From Comamonas endophytica (GTDB lineage Bacteria > Pseudomonadota > Gammaproteobacteria > Burkholderiales > Burkholderiaceae_C): DNA of 64,000 bases. Made by a program: the position numbers and the translations under genes. Below are positions 37,838 to 46,695 of this stretch, piece by piece (within the stretch, counting starts at the first letter, position 1; the number at the start of each line of letters is the position of its first letter). Below the pieces are notes generated by a model. The model worked only from the letters and a program-made list of their open reading frames with translations, searched no databases and was not told the DNA's origin. The stretch is taken from assembly GCF_023634805.2 (NCBI RefSeq), contig NZ_CP106881.1, forward strand, positions 1,116,001 to 1,180,000, read 5' to 3'.

Positions 37838-38563
37838 TCAGTTCCTTCCGGGAATCAGCGAGAGAAATTCACGGCGCAGCGTGGGGTCCTTGAGGAACAC
37901 GCCGCGCATGACCGAATTGAGCATCTTCGAGTCCATCTCGCGCACGCCGCGCCAGGACATGCAGAAGTGCGAGGCCTCCATGACGATGGCCAGGCCGTCG
38001 GGCTGGGTCTTTTCCATGATCAGGTCGGCCAGCTGCACCACCGCCTCTTCCTGGATCTGCGGGCGGCCCATGACCCAGTCGACCAGCCGCGCGTACTTCG
38101 ACAGGCCGATGACGTTGGTGTGCTCGTTGGGCAGCACGCCGATCCAGATCTTGCCGATCACGGGGCAGAAATGGTGGCTGCAGGCGCTGCGCACGGTGAT
38201 CGGGCCGACGATCATCAGCTCGTTGAGATGCTCGGCGTTGGGGAACTCGGTGATGGCCGGGGCCTGCGTGTAGCGGCCCTTGAACACCTCGTTGACATAC
38301 ATCTTGGCCACGCGCCGCGCGGTCGTGCGGGTGTTGTGGTCCTTGGCGGTGTCGATGACCAGGCTGTCGAGCACGCCCTGCATCTTGTGCTCGACCTCGT
38401 CCAGCAGCTTCTCCAGCTCGCCGGGCTCGATGAATTCGGCAATGTTGTCGTTGGCGTTGTAGCGCTTGCGCGCGGCAGCCAACCGCTCGCGGATTTTGAC
38501 GGAAACGGGCGTGCCCTCGTCGGGGCTGGCTGTGTTCATTTCGGCAGCGGATTCTCTGAGCAT
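37838..38563 (-). CDS. folE: GTP cyclohydrolase I
   Basis: A 241-residue enzyme that turns GTP into dihydroneopterin triphosphate, the first step of folate/pterin synthesis. The zinc ligands are visible in SACSHHFCPVIGK (Cys, His) and in EASHFCMSWRG (Cys). GLSKYARLVDWVMGRPQIQE matches the family. It is longer than E. coli FolE at the N-terminus. AGGA precedes the ATG at 38563; an internal ATG eight codons on is a weaker choice. The BLUF gene follows after 3 nt; the EEP and nudB genes lie upstream on the same strand. Confidence 0.96.
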   Translation of the reverse strand: MLRESAAEMNTASPDEGTPVSVKIRERLAAARKRYNANDNIAEFIEPGELEKLLDEVEHKMQGVLDSLVIDTAKDHNTRTTARRVAKMYVNEVFKGRYTQAPAITEFPNAEHLNELMIVGPITVRSACSHHFCPVIGKIWIGVLPNEHTNVIGLSKYARLVDWVMGRPQIQEEAVVQLADLIMEKTQPDGLAIVMEASHFCMSWRGVREMDSKMLNSVMRGVFLKDPTLRREFLSLIPGRN

Positions 38564-38639
38564 CCGGGCATCCTACCAGCGATTGCGCCGCACTCCCCGG
38601 CAAGGGACTTGCGCGCGTGAGGCGTGAAATCCGCCGCGT

Positions 38640-39395
38640 TCAGAGCTTGAATTCGGCGATCAGCGGCAGGTGGTCCGACATGCGCCACCAGATCTTGCCC
38701 TTGGGCACATGCAGCCCGCAGGGCGTGAGCCCGCGCACATAGACATGGTCGAGCTGCGCCAGCGGCAGGCGCGAGGGATAGGTCAGCACGTCGACGCCCT
38801 CGTCGAATTCGTACAGCCCGAAACCGGCCAGCATGCGCTTGATCTGCCCGCCCCAGTCGTTGAAGTCGCCGGCCACGACCAGCGGCGCGCCCGGCGGCAC
38901 CTCGCGCTCGATGAAGCGCTGCAGCTGCGCGATCTGGCGCATGCGGCTGCCACGGATCAGCCCCAGGTGCACGACGATCGCATGCACGCGCCGGCCTTCG
39001 ATGTCGATCTCCACGTGCAGCAGGCCGCGCTGCTCGAAGCGGTGGTCGGACATGTCCTCGTGCTTGTGGCCGATGACCGGCCAGCGCGTGAGCAGCGCAT
39101 TGCCGTGCTCGCCGTCGCGCGTGTAGGCATTGGTGGTGTAGACCGCCTCGTAGCCTTCGGGCGCCAGGTATTCGGCCTGCGACAGTTCGGGCCAGCGGTC
39201 GAAGTACAGCGCCTCGCGCCGGTTCATCTTGCGCACTTCCTGCAGGCAGACGATATCGGCGTCGAGCTGCTCGACGGCCAGGCCCAGGTTGTGGATTTCC
39301 AGCCGCCGCGCAGGCCCCAGGCCCTGCACACCCTTGTGGATGTTGTAGGTTGCCACGCGCAGGATGCCGGGATCGGATGGGTTGGAAACAGTCAT
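38640..39395 (-). CDS. Endonuclease/exonuclease/phosphatase family protein
   Basis: A 251-residue metal-dependent hydrolase of the EEP superfamily. Active-site motifs: RVATYNIHKG (Asn), CLQEV (catalytic Glu), VVAGDFNDWGG (Asp and Asn) and C-terminal MSDHLPL (Asp-His). Relatives cut DNA, phosphoinositides or other phosphodiesters, and the substrate here is not evident. There is no signal peptide. The start ATG overlaps the nudB stop (ATGA), so the two are translationally coupled. A phosphatase role near nudB and folE is conceivable but unproven. Confidence 0.92.
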   Translation of the reverse strand: MTVSNPSDPGILRVATYNIHKGVQGLGPARRLEIHNLGLAVEQLDADIVCLQEVRKMNRREALYFDRWPELSQAEYLAPEGYEAVYTTNAYTRDGEHGNALLTRWPVIGHKHEDMSDHRFEQRGLLHVEIDIEGRRVHAIVVHLGLIRGSRMRQIAQLQRFIEREVPPGAPLVVAGDFNDWGGQIKRMLAGFGLYEFDEGVDVLTYPSRLPLAQLDHVYVRGLTPCGLHVPKGKIWWRMSDHLPLIAEFKL

Positions 39396-39865
39396 GTACA
39401 GCGGTGAGAACGAGAAGAAGAAGCAGCCAGCCGGGGCAGAAGCAATATGGCTTCGGCATTCGATGCAGCCGCACAGCGGTCCGCCGCTTCCAGCCAAGGA
39501 TGCCAAGCAAATGCGGTGTGCTCGCAAGGATTCAACCTCACGCCGGTGTAGGACGGCACCTCCAGGCCGAACACCCGCTCGGTGTTGTGCCAGACCCCGG
39601 GCGCATAGCGGTGCTGCCACTCGGGATAGATGGTGTAGACGTTCTCGAGCCGCCAGTCGCGCAGGCTGCAGCCCTCGGCATGGGCATCGATGCCGGTCTC
39701 CTCGCGCACCTCGCGCGCGGCCACCACTTCCCAGGGCTCGTGCTCGAAATCCTTGCTGCCCGTGACCGACTGCCAGAAGTCCGGCTGGCCGGCGCGCTGC
39801 AGCAAAAGCACCTGGCGCTGCGGCGTGTGGATCACCACCAGCACGGATTGGGGAATCTTGGGCAT
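39392..39865 (-). CDS. nudB: Dihydroneopterin triphosphate diphosphatase (Nudix)
   Basis: A 157-residue Nudix hydrolase expected to remove pyrophosphate from dihydroneopterin triphosphate, the step after FolE in folate synthesis. The Nudix box is GSKDFEHEPWEVVAAREVREETG (key residues G, E, R, E, E). The context FWQSVTG and the ending fit NudB. The start ATG (39863-39865) lies within the 3' arm of a perfect 10-bp hairpin and no Shine-Dalgarno is visible. The aspS terminator lies just upstream, so its promoter must be in that short stretch or expression relies on read-through. Its stop overlaps the EEP gene start. Confidence 0.88.
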   Translation of the reverse strand: MPKIPQSVLVVIHTPQRQVLLLQRAGQPDFWQSVTGSKDFEHEPWEVVAAREVREETGIDAHAEGCSLRDWRLENVYTIYPEWQHRYAPGVWHNTERVFGLEVPSYTGVRLNPCEHTAFAWHPWLEAADRCAAASNAEAILLLPRLAASSSRSHRCT

Positions 39866-39885
39866 GGGCCATTGTGGCCCATGCC
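39861..39885 (-). promoter_or_regulatory. Hairpin enclosing the nudB start codon
   Basis: GGCATGGGCC and GGCCCATGCC form a perfect 10-bp stem with a 5-nt loop. In the minus-strand transcript the AUG of nudB lies in the 3' arm, so initiation would require the stem to open. Confidence 0.7.
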
Positions 39886-39893
39886 GATGCCCA

Positions 39894-39938
39894 TAAAAAA
39901 ACGGCACCTGCCTGACCCTGTGGATCAAGCGGGTGCCG
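39894..39938 (-). terminator. Intrinsic terminator after aspS
   Basis: On the minus strand CGGCACC pairs with GGTGCCG across a 23-nt loop and runs directly into seven T. It lies between aspS and nudB. Confidence 0.8.
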
Positions 39939-39945
39939 CTTTGCT

Positions 39946-39981
39946 TGTCCGTTCGTCCTGAGCCTGCCGAAGGATGACGGG
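39946..39981. repeat. Dispersed repeat, single arm (copy R5)
   Basis: One arm only: GTCCGTTCGTCCTGAGCCTG then CCGAAGGATGACGGG. It lies between the aspS stop and its terminator. A facing arm is not visible. Confidence 0.75.
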
Positions 39982-39995
39982 CTCAGACGAGACAA

Positions 39996-41795
39996 TCACG
40001 CCTTCACCGCATCCGGGTTGCGCAGACGGATATGCAGCTCGCGCAGCTGCTTTTCATCCACCGGGCTCGGCGCCTGCGTCAGCAGGCACTGCGCGCGCTG
40101 CGTCTTGGGGAAGGCGATCACGTCGCGGATCGACTCGGCGCCGGTCATCAGCGTGACGATGCGGTCCAGGCCGAAGGCCAGGCCGCCATGCGGGGGCGCG
40201 CCGTACTGCAGCGCGTCGAGCAGGAAGCCGAACTTCAGCTGCGCGTCCTCGGGCGTGATCTTGAGCGCGTCGAACACCTTCTTCTGCACATCGGCGCGGT
40301 GGATACGCACCGAGCCGCCGCCCATCTCCCAGCCGTTGAGCACCATGTCGTAGGCCTTGGCAATGCACTTGCCCGGGTCGGTGACCATCAGGTCCTCGTG
40401 GCCGTCCTTGGGCGCGGTGAAGGGGTGGTGCACGGCGACCCAGCGGTCGTTTTCCTCGTCGTGCTCGAACATCGGGAAGTCGACCACCCACAGCGGTGCC
40501 CAGCGGTCTTCGAACAGGCCGCTGGCCTTGCCGAACTCGCTGTGGCCGACCTTGATGCGCAGCGCGCCGATCGCGTCGTTGACGATCTTTTCCTTGTCCG
40601 CGCCGAAGAAGATCAGGTCGCCGTCCTGCGCGCCGGTGCGCTTGACGATCTCGGCCAGCGCCGCGTCGTGCAGGTTCTTGACGATCGGCGACTGCAGGCC
40701 CTCGCGGCCCTTGGCCACTTCGTTGACCTTGATCCAGGCCAGGCCCTTGGCACCGTAGATCTTGACGAACTCGGTGTAGCCGTCGATCTCGCCGCGGCTG
40801 ATCTGGGCGCCGCCGGGCACGCGCAGCGCCACGACGCGGCCGCCGGGCGTGGTGGCGGGGGCGGAGAACACCTTGAAGTCGACATCGGCCATCACGTCGG
40901 TCAGCTCGGTGAACTCGAGCTTAACGCGCAGGTCGGGCTTGTCCGAGCCGTAGAGGCGCGCCGCATCCTGGTAGCTCATGACCGGGAAGTCGCCCAGGTC
41001 CACGCCCAGCGCGGTCTGGAACACGCTCTTGATCATGCCCTGGAACATGTCGCGGATTTCCTGCTCATCCATGAACGATGTCTCGATATCGATCTGGGTG
41101 AATTCGGGCTGGCGGTCGGCGCGCAGGTCTTCGTCGCGGAAGCACTTGGTGATCTGGTAGTAGCGGTCGAAACCGGCGACCATCAGCAGCTGCTTGAACA
41201 GCTGGGGCGACTGCGGCAGCGCGAAGAACTGGCCGTCGTGCACGCGGCTGGGCACGAGGTAGTCGCGCGCGCCTTCGGGCGTGCTCTTGGTGAGCATCGG
41301 GGTCTCGATGTCGACGAAGCCGTTGGCGTCGAGGAACTTGCGCACCTCCATGCTGACCTTGTAGCGCAGCATCAGGTTCTTCTGCATGTACGGGCGGCGC
41401 AGGTCCAGCACGCGGTGCGTGAGGCGCACGGTTTCGGACAGGTTGTCGTCGTCGATCTGGAACGGCGGCGTCACGGAGGCGTTGAGCACGTTCAGCTCGT
41501 GGCACAGCACTTCGATCTGGCCGCTCTTGAGCTTGTCGTTGGTGGTGCCGGCGGGGCGCGCGCGCACCAGGCCCTTGATCTGCACGCAGAACTCGTTGCG
41601 TACGCCTTCGGCGGTGGCGAACATCTCGGGACGGTCCGGGTCGCAGACCACCTGCACGTAGCCTTCGCGGTCGCGCAGGTCGATGAAGATCACGCCACCG
41701 TGGTCGCGGCGGCGGTTCACCCAGCCCGACAGGGTGACGGTTTCGCCCAGCAGGGCTTCGGTCACGAGACCGCAATAGTGGGAGCGCATGGCCAT
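39996..41795 (-). CDS. aspS: Aspartate--tRNA ligase
   Basis: A 599-residue class II synthetase. It has an N-terminal OB-fold anticodon domain ([18 protein letters not shown]), motif 2 ([20 protein letters not shown]), a bacterial-type GAD insertion domain (residues about 290-420) and motif 3 ([12 protein letters not shown]). Betaproteobacterial enzymes of this kind are often non-discriminating and also charge tRNA-Asn; this cannot be decided here. AGGAAG precedes the first ATG. It is third in an FmdB-DUF502-aspS operon and ends in a strong terminator. Confidence 0.97.
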   Translation of the reverse strand: MAMRSHYCGLVTEALLGETVTLSGWVNRRRDHGGVIFIDLRDREGYVQVVCDPDRPEMFATAEGVRNEFCVQIKGLVRARPAGTTNDKLKSGQIEVLCHELNVLNASVTPPFQIDDDNLSETVRLTHRVLDLRRPYMQKNLMLRYKVSMEVRKFLDANGFVDIETPMLTKSTPEGARDYLVPSRVHDGQFFALPQSPQLFKQLLMVAGFDRYYQITKCFRDEDLRADRQPEFTQIDIETSFMDEQEIRDMFQGMIKSVFQTALGVDLGDFPVMSYQDAARLYGSDKPDLRVKLEFTELTDVMADVDFKVFSAPATTPGGRVVALRVPGGAQISRGEIDGYTEFVKIYGAKGLAWIKVNEVAKGREGLQSPIVKNLHDAALAEIVKRTGAQDGDLIFFGADKEKIVNDAIGALRIKVGHSEFGKASGLFEDRWAPLWVVDFPMFEHDEENDRWVAVHHPFTAPKDGHEDLMVTDPGKCIAKAYDMVLNGWEMGGGSVRIHRADVQKKVFDALKITPEDAQLKFGFLLDALQYGAPPHGGLAFGLDRIVTLMTGAESIRDVIAFPKTQRAQCLLTQAPSPVDEKQLRELHIRLRNPDAVKA

Positions 41796-41836
41796 GGCTA
41801 GTCTTCCTGCGCCCTCCTGGGGCGCGACAAGGTTTG

Positions 41837-42454
41837 TTATTTATTCGCGAGCGTGGTGTCGGGTGGCGTCACCACGCCCATCGAGACGATGTACTTGAGC
41901 GCGGCGTCCACGCTCATGTCGAGTTCAATGCAGTCGCTCTTGCGCACGATCACGAAGTAGCCCCCGGTCGGGTTGGGGGTCGTGGGCACGAACACGCTGA
42001 GGTATTCGTCGCGCAGATAGGCTGCGATCTCGCCGCTGGGCGAGCCGGTGACGAAAGCCACGGTCCATACGCCTTCGCGCGGCCACTGTACCAGCACGGC
42101 GGTGCGAAACGCATTGCCGCTCTCGGAGAACAGGGTGTCGGAAACCTGCTTAACGCTGGAGTAGATCGAGCGCACCACGGGGATGCGGCTCACCGCCGCA
42201 TCGCCCCAGGCGACCAGCTTGCGGCCCGCGAGATTGCTGGCGGCAGCCCCCACGACCAGCAGGATGCCCAGCGTCAGCAGCACGCCGAAGCCGGGAATGT
42301 GCAGGCCCAGCAGCCGGTCGGGCTGCCAGGCTTCGGGCAGGATGGTCAGCGTCTGGTCCAGCGTGCCGATGATCCAGTTGAGCACCCAGACGGTGATCAC
42401 TCCGGGAACGATCACCAGCAAGCCGGTGAAGAGCCATTTGCGCAAGGCAGCCAT
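41837..42454 (-). CDS. DUF502 domain-containing membrane protein
   Basis: A 205-residue protein with two clear membrane segments (residues about 7-30 and 55-78) and a conserved soluble part. That part contains [19 protein letters not shown] and a later [16 protein letters not shown], both typical of DUF502. The family is widespread in bacteria and plants but has no agreed molecular function. It lies between the FmdB-type gene (9 nt upstream) and aspS (41 nt downstream), a conserved neighbourhood in betaproteobacteria. Confidence 0.94.
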   Translation of the reverse strand: MAALRKWLFTGLLVIVPGVITVWVLNWIIGTLDQTLTILPEAWQPDRLLGLHIPGFGVLLTLGILLVVGAAASNLAGRKLVAWGDAAVSRIPVVRSIYSSVKQVSDTLFSESGNAFRTAVLVQWPREGVWTVAFVTGSPSGEIAAYLRDEYLSVFVPTTPNPTGGYFVIVRKSDCIELDMSVDAALKYIVSMGVVTPPDTTLANK

Positions 42455-42463
42455 GGGCGGGAC

Positions 42464-42769
42464 TCAGGCAGCCGCGCCAGCGCTGGCGGCAGGGGCGGCG
42501 GGAGCCGGTGCGGCAGGGGCTGCGGCAGCCGGCGTTGCGACCGTATCGGACGAGGCGCCCGCCACGGCCGGTGCCGCGGCCTTGCTGCCGTTCTTGAAAT
42601 CGGTCGCATACCAGCCCGTGCCCTTGAGCTGGAAGCCCGGGGCCGTGAGCTGCTTCGAGAACGCCTGGGCATTGCAGGCCGGGCACTGCGTCAGCGCAGC
42701 ATCGGACATTTTCTGCAGCACATCCTTGGCGTGACCACAGGAACCACACTTGTACGCGTAAATGGGCAT
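42464..42769 (-). CDS. FmdB-type zinc ribbon protein
   Basis: A 101-residue protein. The N-terminal zinc ribbon has two knuckles, CGSCG and CPACN, in the FmdB/CxxC_CXXC_SSSS pattern starting MPIYAYKC. TGWYATDFK closes the conserved core. The last 35 residues are an Ala/Pro low-complexity tail. FmdB-type proteins are linked to regulation in some species, but no general role is known. It leads the FmdB-DUF502-aspS operon. Confidence 0.92.
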   Translation of the reverse strand: MPIYAYKCGSCGHAKDVLQKMSDAALTQCPACNAQAFSKQLTAPGFQLKGTGWYATDFKNGSKAAAPAVAGASSDTVATPAAAAPAAPAPAAPAASAGAAA

Positions 42770-42866
42770 AGCGCTTGAATCGAGGGAAAGTGCAAAACCT
42801 TCAATTATAGGCGCGCGTCCCGGTTCTGCGGCCGGCGGGGGTTGTGCGCCGCCCCCGCCAGGATTT

Positions 42867-44336
42867 TCAGGCCGCCGTCTGGGCGAAGTGGTGCCCCGCC
42901 GCGCGCTGGTCGGTGAACCATTGCGGCAACAGCGATCCGGCCCACATGCCGCCGGCCGCGGCCAGCAGGCCCGCGAGCTGCTGCGGGAACAGTTCGCTCC
43001 AGCCCGGCACGCAGATGAACAGCAACCAGACCCCCAGCCCCAGGAACACGGCAAGCAGTGCGCCCTGGGTCGTGGCGCGCTTCCAGTACAGGCCCGCGGC
43101 CAGCGGCACCAGCGCGCCGACCAGCGGCACCTGGTAGGCGCCCGAGACCATCTCGTAGATCGAGCTGCCCTGCATGGTGATCGAGTACGCCAGCACGCAC
43201 AGCGTGAACACCAGCACCGACAGCCGCATGGCCTTGAGCGTGGCCGCGTCCGACAGGTTCGGGCACAGGTTGCGCAGGATGTTCTCCACGAAGGCCGTCG
43301 AAGGCGCGAGCAGCGTGGCCGAGGCCGTGGACATGATGGCCGACAGCAGCGCGCCGAAGAACGCGATCTGCAGCGCCAGCGGCATGCGCTCCATGACCAG
43401 CGTCGGCAGGAGCTTCTGCGGATCGTCGGCCAGCAGCGCGGCAGCGGTCTCCGGCATGATCAGCACCGCCGCCGTCACGACGAACATCGGCACGAACGCG
43501 AACAGGATGTAGAAGATGCCGCCGATGACCGGGCCGCGGCGCGCCACCGAGGCGTTCTTGGCGGACATGACGCGCTGGAACACGTCCTGCTGCGGAATCG
43601 AGCCCAGCATCATGGTGATGGCCGCGCCAATGAAGAACAGCCACTCGCGCGGGCTGGCGTTCTCGGGGAAGAAACGGAACTTGCCTTCGCTGGCGGCAAA
43701 GTCGATCACACGCCCGGCGCCACCGGCCAGGTCGGCCGCATACCAGGCGATCAGCAGCAGGCCGGCCACGATCACGATCATCTGCACGAAATCCGTGAGC
43801 GCCACCGACCACATGCCGCCATAGAGCGTGTAGACCAGCACGACCAGCGTGCCCACCAGCATGCCCACCGTGACCGACATCGCGCCCTGCGTGAGCAGAT
43901 GGAACACCAGCCCCAGCGCCGTGATCTGCGCGCCGACCCAGCCCAGGTAGCTGCAGATGATGATCAGCGAGCACACGACCTCGATGGTGCGGCCGAAGCG
44001 CAGACGGTAGTAGTCGCCGATGGTCAGCAGGTTCTTCTGATAGAGCTTGTAGGCAAAGAACAGACCGACCAGCACCAGGCACATGCCCGCGCCAAACGGG
44101 TCCTCGACCACGCCGCCCAGGCCCTCCTTGACGAACTGCGCCGACACGCCCAGCACCGTCTCGGAACCGAACCAGGTGGCGAAGGTGGTGGCCACGACCA
44201 CCGCCAGCGGCAGGCTGCGGCCGGCCAGCGCGTAGTCGGAAGTGTTCTTGACGCGCGTGGCCGCGTACAGGCCGATCCCGATGGACGCAAGCAAGTACAG
44301 GACGATGAATGTGATCAGCATGGCAGCTTTCCCCAA
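42867..44336 (-). CDS. Sodium:solute symporter family protein
   Basis: A 489-residue transporter of the SSS family with about 13 hydrophobic segments. Family patterns include YALAGRSLPLAVVVATTFATWFGSE near the N-terminus (key residues G, R, T and W), LYGGMWSVALTDFVQ and ALLSAIMSTASATLLAPST, the last forming part of the sodium site. Possible substrates include organic acids, choline, proline or pantothenate; none can be chosen. The start may also be the Met at codon 6. It stands alone between the FmdB operon and ubiB. Confidence 0.92.
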   Translation of the reverse strand: MGKAAMLITFIVLYLLASIGIGLYAATRVKNTSDYALAGRSLPLAVVVATTFATWFGSETVLGVSAQFVKEGLGGVVEDPFGAGMCLVLVGLFFAYKLYQKNLLTIGDYYRLRFGRTIEVVCSLIIICSYLGWVGAQITALGLVFHLLTQGAMSVTVGMLVGTLVVLVYTLYGGMWSVALTDFVQMIVIVAGLLLIAWYAADLAGGAGRVIDFAASEGKFRFFPENASPREWLFFIGAAITMMLGSIPQQDVFQRVMSAKNASVARRGPVIGGIFYILFAFVPMFVVTAAVLIMPETAAALLADDPQKLLPTLVMERMPLALQIAFFGALLSAIMSTASATLLAPSTAFVENILRNLCPNLSDAATLKAMRLSVLVFTLCVLAYSITMQGSSIYEMVSGAYQVPLVGALVPLAAGLYWKRATTQGALLAVFLGLGVWLLFICVPGWSELFPQQLAGLLAAAGGMWAGSLLPQWFTDQRAAGHHFAQTAA

Positions 44337-44464
44337 CCCCGGGTATTGTCAAAACCGCTGCGGATTATCAAGGCAATAGGCGCCTTCCATGCCATCTGCG
44401 GCCATCTGTGGTGCAAATGATGCGCGCCTGTAAAAACCATGGGGGCTTGTGGCGGCGCCGGAGG

Positions 44465-44489
44465 AAAGAAAAGGCCCCTGGGGGCCTTT
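44465..44489 (-). terminator. Intrinsic terminator after ubiB
   Basis: AAAGGCCCC/GGGGCCTTT stem (44470-44478 with 44481-44489) with a 2-nt loop as drawn, followed on the minus strand by a T-rich tract. It begins 2 nt past the ubiB stop. Confidence 0.8.
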
Positions 44490-44490
44490 C

Positions 44491-46056
44491 TCAGTAGATA
44501 CGGATGCGCGCTACGAACTGCATCACCAGCAATCCCAGCAGGAACCCCGCCCCGCCATAGATCAGCGCCTGCAGGAGGCCGTTGGTGCGCTGCTGGGCCT
44601 TGAGCAGCTCCTGCAGCAGCCGGGTCTGGTCGCCCTGGTCGTGGCGCAGCGAGCGGTACAGCAGGCGCGGCAGCTCGGGCAGCAGCTTGGCATAGGTCGG
44701 GGCCTCGTTCTTCAGCTCGCGCCACAGGCGCTGCGGCCCCATCTGGTCCAGCATCCACTTCTCGAGGAAGGGCTTGGCCGTGCTCCACAGGTCGAGGTCG
44801 GGGTCGAGCTGGCGGCCCAGGCCCTCGATGTTGAGCAGGGTCTTCTGCAGCAGCACCAGCTGCGGCTGGATCTCCACCTGGAAGCGCCGCGAGGTCTGGA
44901 ACAGCCGCATCAGCACCATGCCCAGCGAGATTTCCTTGAGCGGACGGTCGAAATACGGCTCGCAGACCGCGCGGATGGCCGACTCCAGCTCCTCGACGCG
45001 GGTCGTGGGCGGCACCCAGCCGCTTTCGATGTGCAGCTGCGCCACGCGCTTGTAGTCGCGGCGGAAGAAGGCGGTGAAGTTCTGCGCCAGGTATTCCTTG
45101 TCGAACTCGGTCAGCGTGCCGACGATGCCGAAGTCGATGGAGATGTAGCGCCCGAAGGTCTCGGGCTCCAGGCTCACCTGGATGTTGCCCGGGTGCATGT
45201 CGCCATGGAAGAAGCCATCGCGGAACACCTGCGTGAAGAACAGCGTCACGCCGTCGCGCGCCAGCTGCGGAATGTCCACGCCGGCTTCGCGCAGCTGCTC
45301 GACCTGGCTGATCGGCACGCCCTTCATGCGTTCCATGACCATGACCTGGGGGTGGCAGAAGTCCCAGTGGATCTCGGGGATCAGCACCAGGTCCAGCCCG
45401 TCCATGTTGCGCCGCAGCTGCGCGGCGTTGGCGGCTTCGCGGATCAGGTCCAGCTCGTCATGCAGGTAATTGTCGAACTCGGCAATGACCTGGCGCGGCT
45501 TGAGGCGCTTGGCGTCGGACGACAGGCGCTCGACCCAGCGCGCCATCATGTGCATCAGCTGCAGGTCCTTGTCGATGACCGACAGCATGCCGGGGCGCAG
45601 CACCTTGACCGCCACCTCGTGCTCCACGCCCGCACGGTCGCGCAGCACCGCGAAATGCACCTGCGCGATCGAGGCGCTGGCCACCGGCTGGCGGTCGAAG
45701 CTCACGAAGATCTCGGCGATGGGCCGCTGGAACGAGCGTTCGATGGTCGCTACGGCGACCTCGGCCGGAAAGGGCGGCACGCGGTCCTGCAGCCGCGCCA
45801 GTTCCAGTGCCACGTCGGGCGGCAGCAGGTCGCTGCGCGTCGACAGGACCTGGCCGAACTTGACGAAGATCGGCCCCAGCTGCTCGAGCGCCTCGCGCAG
45901 GCGCTGGCCGCGCGGTGCATGGAAGCGCCGGCCCACCGTCAGCACCCGGCTCAGCAGGCGCAGCGATGGGTGCTTGAAGCCCGAGAGCACCAGTTCGTCG
46001 AGGCCGTAGCGAAACACCACCCAGAGGATGGTCAGCCCCCGCAGCATCCGGCTCAT
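44491..46056 (-). CDS. ubiB: Ubiquinone biosynthesis protein UbiB (ABC1-type kinase-like)
   Basis: A 521-residue atypical kinase needed for ubiquinone synthesis. Signature motifs: [16 protein letters not shown] (KxGQ), ASASIAQVH (Ala-rich loop), HGDMHPGN (catalytic loop) and IDFGIVGTL (metal-binding DFG). The C-terminus carries two hydrophobic segments (residues about 475-515) that anchor it in the inner membrane. Its start overlaps the ubiJ stop (ATGA), so the two are translationally coupled. It ends the ubiE-Tim44-ubiJ-ubiB series and is followed by a terminator. Confidence 0.96.
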   Translation of the reverse strand: MSRMLRGLTILWVVFRYGLDELVLSGFKHPSLRLLSRVLTVGRRFHAPRGQRLREALEQLGPIFVKFGQVLSTRSDLLPPDVALELARLQDRVPPFPAEVAVATIERSFQRPIAEIFVSFDRQPVASASIAQVHFAVLRDRAGVEHEVAVKVLRPGMLSVIDKDLQLMHMMARWVERLSSDAKRLKPRQVIAEFDNYLHDELDLIREAANAAQLRRNMDGLDLVLIPEIHWDFCHPQVMVMERMKGVPISQVEQLREAGVDIPQLARDGVTLFFTQVFRDGFFHGDMHPGNIQVSLEPETFGRYISIDFGIVGTLTEFDKEYLAQNFTAFFRRDYKRVAQLHIESGWVPPTTRVEELESAIRAVCEPYFDRPLKEISLGMVLMRLFQTSRRFQVEIQPQLVLLQKTLLNIEGLGRQLDPDLDLWSTAKPFLEKWMLDQMGPQRLWRELKNEAPTYAKLLPELPRLLYRSLRHDQGDQTRLLQELLKAQQRTNGLLQALIYGGAGFLLGLLVMQFVARIRIY

Positions 46057-46622
46057 GGCAGGTTCCGGCCGCCGATATCCCCGGCACGCCCGGCGCCGCG
46101 GCCGCCACGCGCGCCCACGAACTGGCGCAGCGTCTGCGCCGCCTTGCGTGCAATTTGCGACACGGTGTGCGCCGGAGCGTCACCGATCACGCGCGCGAGG
46201 TCTTCCTCGATGTCCCACTGCACGTTGTCGACCAGCCAGTTGATGTCCGCGGCCAACTGCACATCGCCCTCGATGCGGATGGCCGGCTTGTCGCCGCGCA
46301 GCGCGGCCTGGGCCAGCGCCAGCGGCGAGGTGTCGGTGACTTCCAGCTGCAGGTCGGGCACGGCGCCTTCCTCGGCCAGATCCAGCAGGCCGGCGGGCGT
46401 GATCGCCAGCGCCATGGTGTACGAGCGCCACTGGACACGCGCGACACGGCCCTTCTGCCGCACCAGGCGCTCCATTGCCGCCTTTTCCTGCATCAGCACA
46501 TGGTTGAGGAACAGCACCGTGCGCTGCTGCACTTCGTGCACCAGCCAGGACGGGAGTTGTGGGCCTGTCACAACGCGTTCCAGGAGGCCGTTCAGGAATG
46601 AAAAAGGGGACTGTGTTGCCAT
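46053..46622 (-). CDS. ubiJ: Ubiquinone biosynthesis accessory factor UbiJ (SCP2 domain)
   Basis: A 189-residue protein with an SCP2-like lipid-binding domain in its N-terminal two thirds ([18 protein letters not shown] and [19 protein letters not shown]). The helical C-terminal part contains [21 protein letters not shown]. It ends in a Gly/Arg-rich tail. UbiJ proteins hold ubiquinone intermediates for the Ubi enzyme complex. The assignment rests on fold pattern and on the position between ubiE and ubiB, with a 4-nt overlap with ubiB. Confidence 0.88.
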   Translation of the reverse strand: MATQSPFSFLNGLLERVVTGPQLPSWLVHEVQQRTVLFLNHVLMQEKAAMERLVRQKGRVARVQWRSYTMALAITPAGLLDLAEEGAVPDLQLEVTDTSPLALAQAALRGDKPAIRIEGDVQLAADINWLVDNVQWDIEEDLARVIGDAPAHTVSQIARKAAQTLRQFVGARGGRGAGRAGDIGGRNLP

Positions 46623-46695
46623 AGTCCCCGATTATTCCCTAGTTGGCGCGCCCGACAAAACCCTTGAGATGTCCTTGCCGGCGCGCTTGCGGAAA

